Below, piece after piece: positions 52,158-61,409 of a DNA stretch of 64,000 nucleotides. The DNA comes from Rhizobium sp. RM (GTDB taxonomy: Bacteria; Pseudomonadota; Alphaproteobacteria; Rhizobiales; Rhizobiaceae). Position 1 is the first letter of the stretch; each line of letters starts with the position of its first letter. The stretch spans positions 62,001 through 126,000 of the forward strand of contig NZ_JACAWV010000008.1 of the NCBI RefSeq assembly GCF_013390595.1, in the 5' to 3' direction. The notes under the pieces were generated by a model that did no database searches, had not been told where the DNA came from, and saw only the letters and a list, made by a program, of their open reading frames with translations. The position numbers and the translations under genes were made by a program.

Positions 52158-52861
52158 GCTGCAGCCTTTCGAGGGGAGAATTGTGAGACGTCGATAATGC
52201 GGTCGGCGACGGCCTCACGCACTTCCTCATCGTGAAAAATGCCGAGCAGGGCGGTGCCCTTGCTTTTCTTGTCGAGGATCATGTTCACGACGACCTGGCG
52301 GTTGGCGCCATCAAGAGAAGCCGTCGGTTCGTCCAACAACAAAATTGCGTGATCGGTGATGAAACCACGGGCGATATTGACGCGCTGTTGTTCACCGCCG
52401 GAGAAGGTTGCCGGTGGCAGCGTCCACAATTCGCGCGGTAGATTGAGCTTGGCCAGGAGTTCACCGGCCCGCTCGCGTGCTTCCGTAGCGTCGACCTTGC
52501 GGGCAAGAAGCGGTTCGGCCACGACATCGACGGCCGAAACACGCGGCACGGTACGAAGGAACTGGCTGACGTAACCGATGGTCCGATGACGGATGTCGAG
52601 GATCGTTCGTGGTGCGGCACTGCCAAGGTCGACCACCTGACCTTCGTGGCGGATCAGGATCTGACCGCCGTCGATGGCGTAGTTGCCGTATAGCATCTTG
52701 AGGATCGAGCTTTTGCCGATGCCGGACGGACCACCCAGAACGACGCACTCTCCACTGCACACGGAGAAATTGACGTCACGCACCACCGGCAGTTCAAGGC
52801 CGTCGCGCAGATGCATGGTGAAGCTCTTGAAGACTTCGGAAACGACGAGAGGCGTTGGCAT
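52154..52861 (-). CDS. phnL: C-P lyase complex ATP-binding protein PhnL
   Basis: 235-residue ABC-type ATPase associated with the C-P lyase core rather than transport. Walker [11 protein letters not shown] at about 43-52, signature [16 protein letters not shown], Walker [13 protein letters not shown] and switch FHDEEV. Needed with PhnGHI(M) for coupling phosphonate to ATP-derived ribose triphosphate. It lies 28 bp after phnK and overlaps the hexapeptide transferase gene. Confidence 0.95.
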   Translation of the reverse strand: MPTPLVVSEVFKSFTMHLRDGLELPVVRDVNFSVCSGECVVLGGPSGIGKSSILKMLYGNYAIDGGQILIRHEGQVVDLGSAAPRTILDIRHRTIGYVSQFLRTVPRVSAVDVVAEPLLARKVDATEARERAGELLAKLNLPRELWTLPPATFSGGEQQRVNIARGFITDHAILLLDEPTASLDGANRQVVVNMILDKKSKGTALLGIFHDEEVREAVADRIIDVSQFSPRKAAA

Positions 52862-52889
52862 GTTGATATCTTTCGCTTTTGCGCGGCGC

Positions 52890-53666
52890 TTAGACCTGAA
52901 GGATCGAGGAAACGAGAAGCTGGGTATAGGGCTCGCGCGGATCGTCCAGAACCCGGTCGGTCAGGCCATGCTCGATGACGTTGCCGCCCTTCATCACCAT
53001 CATCCGGTGAGAAAGAAGCCTTGCTACGGCGAGGTCGTGTGTCACGACAACGACTGCGAGGCCGAGATCGGTGACGAGATTACGGACGAGGTCAAGCAGG
53101 CGGGCCTGAACGGACACATCGAGACCACCCGTTGGTTCGTCCATGAAAACAAGGCGAGGGGACGTGACGAGATTGCGGGCGATCTGCAGACGTTGCCGCA
53201 TGCCACCGGAAAAGGCTCGCGGCTGGTCGTCGATACGGTCGGTACCGATCTCGACCCGCTCCAGCCAGTCGCTGGCGGAATTGCGAATGTTGCCGTAGTG
53301 CCGGTTGCCGACAGCCATCAGCCGTTCGCCGACATTGGCGCCGGCCGAGACCGTCATGCGTAACCCGTCAGCCGGGTTCTGGTGCACAAAGCCCCAGTCG
53401 GTGCGCATCAGCAGTCGACGCTCAGCCTCACTCATCCGGTAGAGATCACGTACCGAGCCATCGCGCAGACGGTATTCGACACTGCCGGCTGTCGGCATCA
53501 ACCGTGTGGAGATACAGTTGAGCAGGGTGGTCTTTCCGGACCCGGATTCGCCGACGATAGCGAGAACCTCGCCGGCGTACAGTTCAAAGGAGACGTTGCG
53601 GCAACCGGCACGGTCGCCGTAATATTTCGAAACGTCCTGAACTTTGAGAAGGGGTGCGTCACTCAT
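52890..53666 (-). CDS. phnK: C-P lyase complex ATP-binding protein PhnK
   Basis: 258-residue ABC ATPase, dipeptide-transporter-like in sequence, which binds the PhnJ subunit of the core complex. Walker A GESGSGKTT at 39-47, QNPADGLRM after the Q-loop, signature AFSGGMRQRLQIARNL and Walker B LVFMDEPTGGLD. The start at 53666 overlaps the phnJ stop (ATGA), excluding longer in-frame starts. Confidence 0.95.
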   Translation of the reverse strand: MSDAPLLKVQDVSKYYGDRAGCRNVSFELYAGEVLAIVGESGSGKTTLLNCISTRLMPTAGSVEYRLRDGSVRDLYRMSEAERRLLMRTDWGFVHQNPADGLRMTVSAGANVGERLMAVGNRHYGNIRNSASDWLERVEIGTDRIDDQPRAFSGGMRQRLQIARNLVTSPRLVFMDEPTGGLDVSVQARLLDLVRNLVTDLGLAVVVVTHDLAVARLLSHRMMVMKGGNVIEHGLTDRVLDDPREPYTQLLVSSILQV

Positions 53667-54565
53667 TCGGCTGCCTCTTTCACGTCTGCCAGCATCAGGC
53701 CCTTGTGGCCGTGGCAGCGCCGGTCTTCGCAATGGTCGGTGTCTGAGCAGACGAACATTCGCCCGCCCTTGTCGTCGAGAACCACCTCGTCCAGATAAAC
53801 ATTTTCGGCGCCGCAAAGCGCGCAGGGCTTTTCAAAGCTCTGGATCTCGAAGGGGTGATCCTCGAAGTCGAGGCTGACGACCTCTGTGTAGGGCGGAACG
53901 GCGTAAATGCGCTTTTCACGTCCGGCTCCAAACAACTGCAGCGCTTCCGACATGTGCATTTTCGGGTTGTCGAACTTCGGGGTCGGCGAAGGGTCCATGA
54001 CGTAGCGACCCGCCACTTTTACCGGATAGGCGTAAGTCTTGGAGATACGCCCGTTATGGGCAATATCCTCGTAGAGCCTGACATGCATCAGGCCATATTC
54101 CTCCAATGCGTGCATGACCCGCGTTTCGGTCTCGCGCGGCTCGAGAAAACGCAGGGGCTCGGGGATCGGCACCTGATACACCAGAACCTGCCCCTCGCGC
54201 AGTGTCTCCTCAGGGATACGGTGGCGTGTCTGGATAATGCTTGCATCACCGGTGCGGGTGGTGACCGCGACATTTGCGACCTTCTGGAAGAAGGCTCGGA
54301 TCGATACCGCATTCGTGGTGTCGTCCGCGCCCTGGTCGATGACCTTCAGAACATCGTCAGGGCCGATGATCGAGGCGGTGACCTGAACACCTCCTGTTCC
54401 CCAGCCGTAGGGCATGGGCATTTCCCGTGATGCGAAAGGTACTTGATAGCCGGGAATGGCGATGGCTTTGAGGATCGCCCGGCGGATCATGCGCTTCGTC
54501 TGTTCGTCCAGATAAGCGAAGTTGTAGGTCGCCAAGTCGTCGTCGAATGAAACTTCTTTAAGCAT
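53663..54565 (-). CDS. phnJ: Alpha-D-ribose 1-methylphosphonate 5-phosphate C-P lyase
   Basis: Radical SAM enzyme that cleaves the carbon-phosphorus bond. 300 residues. The non-canonical cluster and radical cysteines are intact with exact family spacing: Cys248 and Cys251 (PCALC), Cys273 (FVC) for the [4Fe-4S] cluster and Cys279 as thiyl radical site (C-x2-C-x21-C-x5-C). The N-terminal part has YNFAYLDEQTKRMIRRAILKAIAIPG. It is separated from phnI by 134 bp that holds a small ORF on the other strand. Confidence 0.97.
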   Translation of the reverse strand: MLKEVSFDDDLATYNFAYLDEQTKRMIRRAILKAIAIPGYQVPFASREMPMPYGWGTGGVQVTASIIGPDDVLKVIDQGADDTTNAVSIRAFFQKVANVAVTTRTGDASIIQTRHRIPEETLREGQVLVYQVPIPEPLRFLEPRETETRVMHALEEYGLMHVRLYEDIAHNGRISKTYAYPVKVAGRYVMDPSPTPKFDNPKMHMSEALQLFGAGREKRIYAVPPYTEVVSLDFEDHPFEIQSFEKPCALCGAENVYLDEVVLDDKGGRMFVCSDTDHCEDRRCHGHKGLMLADVKEAAE

Positions 54566-54602
54566 TGCGCGTTAACCTTGCGAAAAAAGGAGTACAAAGC
54601 TC

Positions 54603-54698
54603 ATGGAGATGGGAATTCTTGCCGCAGTCTTCTTTGCTGTATTCGCAGCATCGAGTATCTTTTGCGCCTATTGGTTCGGCGAAGAACGCAGCCGCTGA
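54603..54698 (+). CDS. Putative 31-residue membrane peptide, antisense within the phn operon
   Basis: ATG ORF in the 134-bp phnJ-phnI gap, opposite in strand to all phn genes. The ribosome binding site AAAAAAGGAG lies 10 nt before the start. The product begins MEMGILAAVFFAVFAASSIF and ends CAYWFGEERSR: one hydrophobic helix followed by a charged tail, the look of a bacterial small membrane protein. The stop codon is 1 bp from the phnI stop codon. I know no family for it. Confidence 0.5.
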   Translation: MEMGILAAVFFAVFAASSIFCAYWFGEERSR

Positions 54699-54699
54699 T

Positions 54700-55809
54700 T
54701 TATTCGGCTGCATCGTTCATCCATTCTGCCTCTGAGGCGTTCATCGCGTCGAAATCGGCGCGCATTTTCCTGACGAGAACAAGTTCAGCCTGGAAATCCA
54801 CGTAGTGTGGCAGTTTCAGGTGTTCCACGAAGCCCGTCGCTTGGACGTTGTCGGCATGGGAAATCACGAACTCTTCGTCTTGCGCGGGCGCGACAACGTC
54901 CTCCCCGAATTCGCTTGCTCTCAGGGCGCGGTCCACAAGTGACATCGCCATTGCCTTGCGTTCGCTTTGCCCGAAAACCAGGCCGTAACCGCGTGTGAAC
55001 TGGGGGGGTGCCTTGGCCGAGCCTTTGAACTGGTTGACCATCTGGCATTCAGTCACCTGAATGTCGCCGATTGAAACGGCAAATCCGAGCTCTGGAACTT
55101 CAAGCTCAATTTCGACGGAGCCGATGCGGATTTCTCCGACAAAGGGATGGTTGCGCCCGTAACCGCGCTGGGTCGAATAGGCGAGAGCGAGCAGAAAGCC
55201 TTCATCGCCCCGTGCCAGGGATTGTAGTCTCAGGTCACGCGGCATTGGAAATTCCATCGGCTCGCGTGTCAGGTCGCCCGGGATATGGTCTTCGGGCATA
55301 TCGCCATCGGTTTCGATCAATCCCTCGCCTGCAAGAATATCGGAAACGCGCATCACATGCTCCGCGTTGCCTTCTCGCACATTGGCGGGTTCCACCGTCT
55401 CGTCTTCCAGCAGGGATGGATCGAGCAGGCGATGGGTATAGTCGAATGTCGGTCCCAGCAATTGGCCGCCGGGCAGATCCTTGTAAGTTGCCGAAACCCG
55501 CCGTTGAACCGCCATATCGGCAGTGTCGATCGGAACGGAATAGCCGAAACGCGGTAACGTCGTGCGATAGGCGCGTAACAGGAAAATCGCTTCGATCATG
55601 TCGCCACGTGCCTGCTTGACGGCAAGGCCGGCGAGTTCGGGATCGTAAAGCGATGCCTCAGCCATGACGCGGTCGACGGCCAGCGCAAGCTGCGAGACAA
55701 TCTGATCGACTGTCATGGCAGGCAGGTTGCGGTCACCGCGCCGTTTGTCGGCGAGCAGTCGGTGGGCATTTGCAATGGCGGCTTCCCCGCCTTTGACGGC
55801 AACATACAT
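54700..55809 (-). CDS. phnI: C-P lyase core subunit PhnI
   Basis: 369 residues. Subunit of the PhnGHIJ core; with ATP it displaces adenine and couples phosphonate to ribose triphosphate (nucleosidase activity). Starts MYVAVKGGEAAIANAHRLL and has the PhnI blocks QIVSQLALAVDRVMAEASLYDPELA, FLLRAYRTTLPRFGYS, GGQLLGPTFDYTHRLLD and ALAYSTQRGYGRNHPFVGE. Lies 1 bp from phnH. Confidence 0.96.
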   Translation of the reverse strand: MYVAVKGGEAAIANAHRLLADKRRGDRNLPAMTVDQIVSQLALAVDRVMAEASLYDPELAGLAVKQARGDMIEAIFLLRAYRTTLPRFGYSVPIDTADMAVQRRVSATYKDLPGGQLLGPTFDYTHRLLDPSLLEDETVEPANVREGNAEHVMRVSDILAGEGLIETDGDMPEDHIPGDLTREPMEFPMPRDLRLQSLARGDEGFLLALAYSTQRGYGRNHPFVGEIRIGSVEIELEVPELGFAVSIGDIQVTECQMVNQFKGSAKAPPQFTRGYGLVFGQSERKAMAMSLVDRALRASEFGEDVVAPAQDEEFVISHADNVQATGFVEHLKLPHYVDFQAELVLVRKMRADFDAMNASEAEWMNDAAE

Positions 55810-55810
55810 C

Positions 55811-56419
55811 TTACATCTCCACGGGTTCGATGCGCGTTGTGCGAGGCAGGCAGATGAAGTGATCGGCCGAAGTCAGGATGATATCGACACCACGCGGGAA
55901 AATGCCGTTGTTCTCGGCCCAAAGCGTGATGAACATCTCTGGCAGGCCGGAGGGACGGATCAGGTTTTTGTCACGGATGCCCGGGCCGGACAGCGCCAGT
56001 TCTAGGCCGTTATCGATATCCGGCAATTCGATGATGATGGTCGTTGAGCGGTCAGGATATTCCTGACTTCCCTGAGCAAAAGCTCCTAGAGCAGGCAGGC
56101 TGCTGCCAGCTTCCACGATTGCAAAACGCGCATCCTGTTTTTCTTCCGTCGTCGGCGCGCCGGTATGGAAACCAATCCAGCTTGGCACGACGGTCTTTCG
56201 GATCGCGTTGCTGAGCCAGATGGGAGTGTCGTGATCGCAAAGGGCCAGCAGCACGGCACCCGTTGAAGGCGCAAGCGGTGCCGGTGGATTGGCCAGAGGA
56301 TCGATTGTCTGAACCGTGCCCGGTCGCGACATGCCGTCCATCAGTTTTTTGAAGATTTGTTGCGAATCGAGAACGACATTGGTGAAGCCGCCCGTGAGTG
56401 CCTCGGCCTTTATAGCCAT
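55811..56419 (-). CDS. phnH: C-P lyase core subunit PhnH
   Basis: 202 residues, non-catalytic subunit bridging the PhnGI arms of the core complex. Family features are GGFTNVVLDSQQIFKKLMDGMSRPG, LALCDHDTPIWL, FHTGAPTT, and LSGPGIRDKN near residue 145. Start overlaps the phnG stop (TGATG) and stop is next to the phnI start, so it is translated as part of the phnGHI block. Confidence 0.96.
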   Translation of the reverse strand: MAIKAEALTGGFTNVVLDSQQIFKKLMDGMSRPGTVQTIDPLANPPAPLAPSTGAVLLALCDHDTPIWLSNAIRKTVVPSWIGFHTGAPTTEEKQDARFAIVEAGSSLPALGAFAQGSQEYPDRSTTIIIELPDIDNGLELALSGPGIRDKNLIRPSGLPEMFITLWAENNGIFPRGVDIILTSADHFICLPRTTRIEPVEM

Positions 56420-56886
56420 CAGTCTTCTCCTCGAACCATGGTAAAGAAGTCGACCCGTGTGGCAGTCGTTTCCTTGATCTGCTTGTCTTTTTCGTCCGTC
56501 AGTCTTTTTTCAACGGGCGTCAGTATCTCATCCTCCACGAAGCGGCGGTTTGGGGCTTCCTGCCAAAGAGCGTCGAAGATTGCCGCATACCAGGCTCTCT
56601 TGCGGCTCGTTCCCAAAAGATGGGCGTGACCGATGGAGCCGGATGCAAGTTTCACCGTGGCGCGTGTCACGGTGGTCTCACCAAGGTTGAATGGCGCCCC
56701 GCCACCACCGATGCGGCCCTTGACCATAACGAGCCCCGTTTCGGGACCGCGTACGCTCTGCGCTTGCGGGTCTGTCTCCTGTCGGGTCCATGCGCTCTGG
56801 AGTTCTTGCAGTGTGGCGCGGGAAAGCAGTGCTGCCACGCGCTTGCGCTCTGCATGAGGAGGGTTTGTATCCTGCTGGTTCATCAT
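56419..56886 (-). CDS. phnG: C-P lyase core subunit PhnG
   Basis: 155 residues; first gene of the C-P lyase operon. PhnG motifs are ERKRVAALLSRATLQELQ, GPETGLVMVKGRIGGGGAPFNLGE, TRATVKLASGSIGHAHLLG and DALWQEAP. Two consecutive ATG codons (56886 and 56883) are possible starts; longer in-frame starts would include the operator region and were rejected. Confidence 0.95.
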   Translation of the reverse strand: MMNQQDTNPPHAERKRVAALLSRATLQELQSAWTRQETDPQAQSVRGPETGLVMVKGRIGGGGAPFNLGETTVTRATVKLASGSIGHAHLLGTSRKRAWYAAIFDALWQEAPNRRFVEDEILTPVEKRLTDEKDKQIKETTATRVDFFTMVRGED

Positions 56887-56896
56887 TGACCTCAAA

Positions 56897-56914
56897 TGTC
56901 TATTGATATAGACA
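56897..56914. promoter_or_regulatory. Palindromic PhnF-type (GntR) operator
   Basis: TGTCTAT-TGAT-ATAGACA, a perfect 7-bp inverted repeat 10 bp before the phnG ATG, in the phnG/phnF divergent region. Matches the TCTATA-type half-site of GntR/HutC-family regulators; PhnF is encoded next to it. Confidence 0.65.
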
Positions 56915-56948
56915 ACTATACAATGTAAGGTACAGTTACCGTCGAAGA

Positions 56949-56966
56949 ATGACAAGCGTGTGACAG
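56949..56966 (-). promoter_or_regulatory. Pho box before the phnGHI-JKL operon
   Basis: Minus strand CTGTCAC-ACGC-TTGTCAT: two 7-mers each one base off CTGTCAT, at the canonical 11-bp period, directed at phnG. A TATAGT (56920-56915) further down may be the -10 box, though the spacing is longer than usual. Confidence 0.6.
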
Positions 56967-56982
56967 GGGGTCTGTGGGGGCG

Positions 56983-57702
56983 ATGAAAAGAAAGAATGGC
57001 GTGGCGCTATGGCGTCAGATCGCTGACAGGATACGGCAGGAGATTTCGGCTGGTACTCATGACGCGACAGGCATGTTGCCGCCGGAAATGTCGCTCTCAG
57101 AGAAATTCGGTGTCAATCGCCACACCGTCCGCAGCGCTATTGCGGCTCTTGCCAGTGAAGGCATCGTCGAACCGCTGCAAGGACGTGGAACGATGATTAT
57201 CCGCAAAGGCCGGCTGAGCTTTCCGATTTCAAAACGCACGCGCTTTACCGCCGGAATCAGCGATCAGGTCAAGGACATGGAGGCGCTGCTTTTGTCACAC
57301 TCGACAGAGCAGGCAAACGAGGACCTCGCATCCCGCCTGAAGCTGAATGTCGGAGACTTTCTCATCCGCATGGAAATTTTGAGAAAGGCTGATCATCGGC
57401 CGGTTTCGAGATCAACAACATGGTTTCCGGCCAGCCGGTTTTCAGGAATTGAAGAGGCTTATCGCGCCAGTGGTTCGATCACCAGTGCCTTTGCGAAACT
57501 TGGATTGTCTGACTACATCCGCGCAACAACGGTTATATCCGCAACCCACGCCGACACCGGTGACTTGTCTGATCTGGAGTTGTCGCCGGGCGCGATCGTT
57601 CTTGTAACGCAAGCGTTGAACACGGATATGGATGGTACGCCAGTGCAATACGCTATCAGCCGTTTTTCGGCTGACAGCGTTGAGTTCACCATCGACAACT
57701 GA
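56983..57702 (+). CDS. phnF: GntR-family transcriptional regulator PhnF
   Basis: 239 residues. N-terminal winged helix ATGMLPPEMSLSEKFGVNRHTVRSAIAALASEGIVEPLQGRGT (about 25-67), then a UTRA domain (about 85-239) with STTWFPASRF and YIRATTVISATHAD. Divergent position to phnG, with a palindrome between, supports its role as repressor of the phn operon. An in-frame GTG at 56974 adds three residues. It ends 12 bp from the convergent dapB. Confidence 0.92.
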   Translation: MKRKNGVALWRQIADRIRQEISAGTHDATGMLPPEMSLSEKFGVNRHTVRSAIAALASEGIVEPLQGRGTMIIRKGRLSFPISKRTRFTAGISDQVKDMEALLLSHSTEQANEDLASRLKLNVGDFLIRMEILRKADHRPVSRSTTWFPASRFSGIEEAYRASGSITSAFAKLGLSDYIRATTVISATHADTGDLSDLELSPGAIVLVTQALNTDMDGTPVQYAISRFSADSVEFTIDN

Positions 57703-57714
57703 AACAGGCTTTGC

Positions 57715-58542
57715 CTATTCCGGCAAGGCCAGACCAAGGACGTCCAGCATGGAGTAAAGCCCCGGCTTCTTGTCGCGACCCCAGACAGCAGCGGCAATCG
57801 CACCGCGCGCAAAAATGCCTCTGTCGCCTGCGTAGTGGGAGAGCTCGACGCGTTCACCTTCGCCGGCGAAGATCACCGAATGTTCACCGATCACCGAGCC
57901 ACCGCGCAACGTCGCAAAACCGATGGTTCCAGCCTCCCGTGCGCCCGTATGTCCGTCACGTACGCGTACGGATGATGTTGCCAGATCGATCCTGCGCCCT
58001 GACGCTGCCGCTTCGCCTAGCAGCAAAGCGGTGCCGGAAGGAGCATCGACCTTGTGCTTGTGATGCATTTCCAGAATTTCGATATCCCAGTTCCGCGCGT
58101 CCAGTGCGCGTGCCGCCTGTGCCGTCAGAACGCTGAGCAGATTGACGCCAAGGCTCATGTTGCCGGATTTGACGATCCGCGCATGGCGCGATGCGGCCTT
58201 GAACTTTTCCTCGTCTTCCAGGGAGCAGCCGGTGGTGCCGATAACGTGGACGATGCGTGCTTGCGCGGCAAGGCCTGCATAGGTCACGCTGGTTGCAGGG
58301 GAGGTGAAGTCAATTACGCCTTCCGCATGCAGAAATGCTTCGAGTGGATCGCTGGTGATTGCGACACCGATCGGCCCAAGGCCAGCGACTTCGCCGGCAT
58401 CGCGACCGACAAAGGCAGATCCCTCACGGCTGACGGCGGCATGTAGCTGTACACCTGGCGTCTCATGGATGAGGCGGATAAGGGCCTGTCCCATGCGGCC
58501 GGCTGCGCCAACCACCACCAGTTTCATATCGTTGCCACTCAT
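57715..58542 (-). CDS. dapB: 4-hydroxy-tetrahydrodipicolinate reductase
   Basis: Second committed enzyme of diaminopimelate/lysine synthesis. 275 residues from the ATG at 58542 (58554 and 58527 are alternative starts). N-terminal NAD(P) loop [42 protein letters not shown], the catalytic block [23 protein letters not shown], and the C-terminal YSMLDVLGL. Lies 96 bp downstream of glk on the same strand; a shared transcript with mgsA-glk is possible but the enzymes are unrelated in pathway. Confidence 0.95.
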   Translation of the reverse strand: MSGNDMKLVVVGAAGRMGQALIRLIHETPGVQLHAAVSREGSAFVGRDAGEVAGLGPIGVAITSDPLEAFLHAEGVIDFTSPATSVTYAGLAAQARIVHVIGTTGCSLEDEEKFKAASRHARIVKSGNMSLGVNLLSVLTAQAARALDARNWDIEILEMHHKHKVDAPSGTALLLGEAAASGRRIDLATSSVRVRDGHTGAREAGTIGFATLRGGSVIGEHSVIFAGEGERVELSHYAGDRGIFARGAIAAAVWGRDKKPGLYSMLDVLGLALPE

Positions 58543-58638
58543 GCTCTCACTCATCCTGCTTTCGACAGACCGCAGCCTGCCCATATCTGCCTTGTTTGGC
58601 GGCGGAAGGTAAAGATCATCCGCCCGCTTCGCAAGCTA

Positions 58639-59688
58639 TCAGGCTTTCCAGCGGCGCCCATCAAGCGAGAGGCCGAAATCCGATGGTGTTCTGGCGTAGT
58701 TTGCAAGGCCGGAAAGGGCTGCCTGCGGATGCGTCACGACATAGGTCGGAATGCTGCGCATCAGGGCCTTGTGCGGCGCCTTGTCTTCAAATGCGGCTCT
58801 GAATTCCGGGCTCTTGAGCGCTGGAATGATCTTTTGCGAGATGCCGCCGGCCAGATAAACTCCGCCCTTCGCCATGAATATCAGCGCGATGTCACCTGCG
58901 ACACGTCCGAGATAGGTGCTGAACAATGACAGTGTTTCCTGCGCCTGGGCATTGCTGTTCGCAAGACCCTCGGAGGTGATATCGGCAGGATCGGAAAATA
59001 TCGGCTCGATGCCGTCAGCAGCGCAAACGGCGCGGTACAGGTTGACCAGTCCTCGTCCACACAGGATCTGCTCTCCCGCGACGCGTCCTTCGATGGTTTC
59101 GATATGCGGAAAAACGGCGTAATCGCGCTCCGTTCTCGGGCCGATGTCGATATGACCGCCTTCGCCCGGAACAGGAAACCACATGTGCCGCGCGTAAACG
59201 AGGCCTGCGACGCCAAGACCGGTACCAGGTCCCAGCACGACGCGGGACGCCAGCGCGTCCTTGCCCTGAGGGCCGATCAGCTCGCGGTTGTCGTCATCGA
59301 GAGCGGCAATGGCCAGCGCCTGCGCTTCGAAATCGTTGATGACGATCACATCCTTCAGGCCGAGATTGGCAAGCATATCCTTGGGTTTGACGACCCAGTG
59401 GCAATTGGTCAGCGGAATTTCATCGCCTTCGATCGGGCCCGCGATAGCGAGAATGGTCGAAACCGGCTGGATGGACGTCTTGTCGAGAACAGCCTGCTGT
59501 ATGGCGTCGTCGATGGTCGGAAACTCGGCTGTTTTGACCGTCGTGAAATGCACGGGTTCGGCAAAGGAATCGATCAGGATCGAAAAGCGGGCATTGGTGC
59601 CGCCGATGTCGCCAATAAGGATAGGAAAAGAAAGATATTCGGTATCGGACGTCTTGGGCATTACCTGTTCCACTTTTGGTGCGAGCAT
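58639..59688 (-). CDS. glk: Glucokinase
   Basis: ATP-dependent phosphorylation of glucose to glucose-6-phosphate; bacterial Glk family (349 residues). Motifs: phosphate-1 loop [33 protein letters not shown], the catalytic Asp in [42 protein letters not shown] and [14 protein letters not shown]. The start at 59688 overlaps the mgsA stop (TGATG), implying coupling; an ATG at 59661 is the alternative. Confidence 0.94.
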   Translation of the reverse strand: MLAPKVEQVMPKTSDTEYLSFPILIGDIGGTNARFSILIDSFAEPVHFTTVKTAEFPTIDDAIQQAVLDKTSIQPVSTILAIAGPIEGDEIPLTNCHWVVKPKDMLANLGLKDVIVINDFEAQALAIAALDDDNRELIGPQGKDALASRVVLGPGTGLGVAGLVYARHMWFPVPGEGGHIDIGPRTERDYAVFPHIETIEGRVAGEQILCGRGLVNLYRAVCAADGIEPIFSDPADITSEGLANSNAQAQETLSLFSTYLGRVAGDIALIFMAKGGVYLAGGISQKIIPALKSPEFRAAFEDKAPHKALMRSIPTYVVTHPQAALSGLANYARTPSDFGLSLDGRRWKA

Positions 59689-60071
59689 CAGTCGGCGAGG
59701 TTGAAGTCGATCAGCTTTTCCGCTGTGGCACGATTAAGCGCCATGGGAATGTCGTAGACCGTAGCGAGGCGGGTCAGTGCTTTCACATCCACATCGTGTG
59801 GCATGGGGGTCAATGGATCGGTGAAAAAGATCAGCATGTCCACCTCTCCCGTCGCGATCATTGCACCGATCTGCTGATCACCGCCGAGCGGTCCGCTTTT
59901 CAGACGGATGACGTTCAGATCCGGACACGCCTCCTGAACCCGGCCGCCTGTCGTGCCCGTTGCTACGATCCTGAACTTGGAGAGCGCTTTCTGATGCCGG
60001 CGGGCGAAATCCGCCATATCATCCTTCTTCTCGTCGTGGGCGATGAGCGCGATACAGCGTTCTTCAGCCAT
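59688..60071 (-). CDS. mgsA: Methylglyoxal synthase
   Basis: Converts dihydroxyacetone phosphate to methylglyoxal, a bypass that relieves sugar-phosphate stress. 127 residues with [19 protein letters not shown] at the N terminus, [10 protein letters not shown] (phosphate binding), [27 protein letters not shown] with the catalytic Asp, and PHDVDVKAL. The ATG at 60071 has GGAGAG 9 bp upstream; a start three codons earlier has it too close. Coupled to glk, which is sensible because glucose influx raises the need for this bypass. Confidence 0.95.
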   Translation of the reverse strand: MAEERCIALIAHDEKKDDMADFARRHQKALSKFRIVATGTTGGRVQEACPDLNVIRLKSGPLGGDQQIGAMIATGEVDMLIFFTDPLTPMPHDVDVKALTRLATVYDIPMALNRATAEKLIDFNLAD

Positions 60072-60135
60072 GGGCAGCATCTCTCCAATGAATAATTAAA
60101 TCGATTTGAAGCCTTCTATAGCAGCTTGCCGCCAT

Positions 60136-60156
60136 TTGAAAAGCGGCGCTTTTCAA
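60136..60156 (-). terminator. Stem-loop after mepA
   Basis: TTGAAAAGC-GGC-GCTTTTCAA, a perfect 9-bp stem 16 bp past the mepA stop (minus strand), with the TTTT inside the 3' arm. Confidence 0.5.
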
Positions 60157-60171
60157 TGCCGCATTTCTGTT

Positions 60172-61215
60172 TCAGTTCAATGTCGGACGCTGGAGCGGAA
60201 GAGGAATATCCGCAGGAGGTGAAACGGGCGGCGCCGCCTGAATGACAGATTCCACACTTGGCTGACTGGAGGCCTGCGCTGGTGCGTAGGCCTGGGCAGA
60301 CATGGCGTCTGCGTTGCGGGCGGGCGCTGAAGCAACGGCTGCACATGCGGCCGGCAGATCTGACACCATAACCTGGCGCGGTTTTACCGGCTTGGCATTG
60401 GGGTCCTTTTTCGGCGGTGCCCAGGGCTCCTTGGTGAACCACCATGCGAGCGACTTGTCGCAGCCATCTCCCTTGCCGACGGGCGCCTGCGGTTTGCAGT
60501 TTGCGGCGCCGGGCGGGCATTCAAGCCGGACATGGAAATGTTCGTCGTGGCCGTAGATCGGGCGGATTTTGCCGAGGAACGTGCGATCGCCGGTCCATGT
60601 CTGACAAAGTTTCTGCTTGATGGCAGGGTTGACGAACACCCGCTCCACTTGCGGATAGCTGGCCGCCATCATCACCAGACGAGCATTAAGCGGCGACCAT
60701 TTACGGTCATCGACCGTCAGGAATCTGCTTTTGTCGAGCATGGAAATGAACGGCACGGTTTCGCGCTCCTGCGCGCTCATGCGATGGTCGGGCATTGGCC
60801 TCCACCACACATCGACATCGAGGCCAATCTGATGGGATGCGTGTCCGGAAAGCATAGGCCCGCCACGTGGCTGGGAGATGTCGCCAAGCAGGAGGCCCGG
60901 CCAGCCAATCTTTTGTGCGTCCTGCGAAAACTGCTCAAGGAAGGAGATCAGTTGCGGCTGTCCCCAGCGGCGATTGCGGGAAAGCCGCATGGCCTGCCAG
61001 CCAGGGCCGTCCGTTGGCATGGCGATCGCGCCGGACTGGCAGCCTTTTGCATAAGACCCGATGGGTTGCGAAACGGTGGCAGACGGAAGGGCGAGGTGGC
61101 CAAAAACTTCTTTGGCAGGACGGTCCTCTGCGGATGCCGTTGCCACCTGTAGGCCGGAAAGCACCGAAATGGCCAACAAAGCCCCTCTAAAAACCCGCAA
61201 TGATCCCGCCGTCAT
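60172..61215 (-). CDS. mepA: Penicillin-insensitive murein endopeptidase
   Basis: Periplasmic LAS-type metallopeptidase that cuts D-Ala-mDAP cross-links in peptidoglycan. 347 residues with a signal peptide (about 1-29). Zinc ligands are His128 and Asp135 in LSGHASHQIGLDVDVWW, and the HxH of YGHDEHFHVRL. Conserved Cys residues and NRRWGQPQLI fit the family. A Pro/Ala/Ser/Gln-rich C-terminal tail of about 60 residues is longer than in E. coli MepA (274 residues). The ATG at 61215 starts the signal peptide; a longer in-frame start was rejected. Confidence 0.93.
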   Translation of the reverse strand: MTAGSLRVFRGALLAISVLSGLQVATASAEDRPAKEVFGHLALPSATVSQPIGSYAKGCQSGAIAMPTDGPGWQAMRLSRNRRWGQPQLISFLEQFSQDAQKIGWPGLLLGDISQPRGGPMLSGHASHQIGLDVDVWWRPMPDHRMSAQERETVPFISMLDKSRFLTVDDRKWSPLNARLVMMAASYPQVERVFVNPAIKQKLCQTWTGDRTFLGKIRPIYGHDEHFHVRLECPPGAANCKPQAPVGKGDGCDKSLAWWFTKEPWAPPKKDPNAKPVKPRQVMVSDLPAACAAVASAPARNADAMSAQAYAPAQASSQPSVESVIQAAPPVSPPADIPLPLQRPTLN

Positions 61216-61409
61216 ATGGTCGCCGCCTGCTCCGCCCGAATGATTCTCTTGTCCCAAGATTAAACTGGATCGGGATTTTGTTGAAACCATGTTTGCCGGC
61301 AACCTGAGATATTGCTTCGATAAAGAGCTTGTGAGCCACGGCACCTGTTTTTTGACATTGTTTGTTTTATGCTCTGCACAATAGACACGAAAAACAGGGG
61401 CTTTCCCGT

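Noticed and set aside
61352..61382. Sigma-70 promoter for the yejA-type gene
   Set aside because: TTGACA is perfect but no acceptable -10 lies at 16-18 bp, so I did not list it as a promoter.
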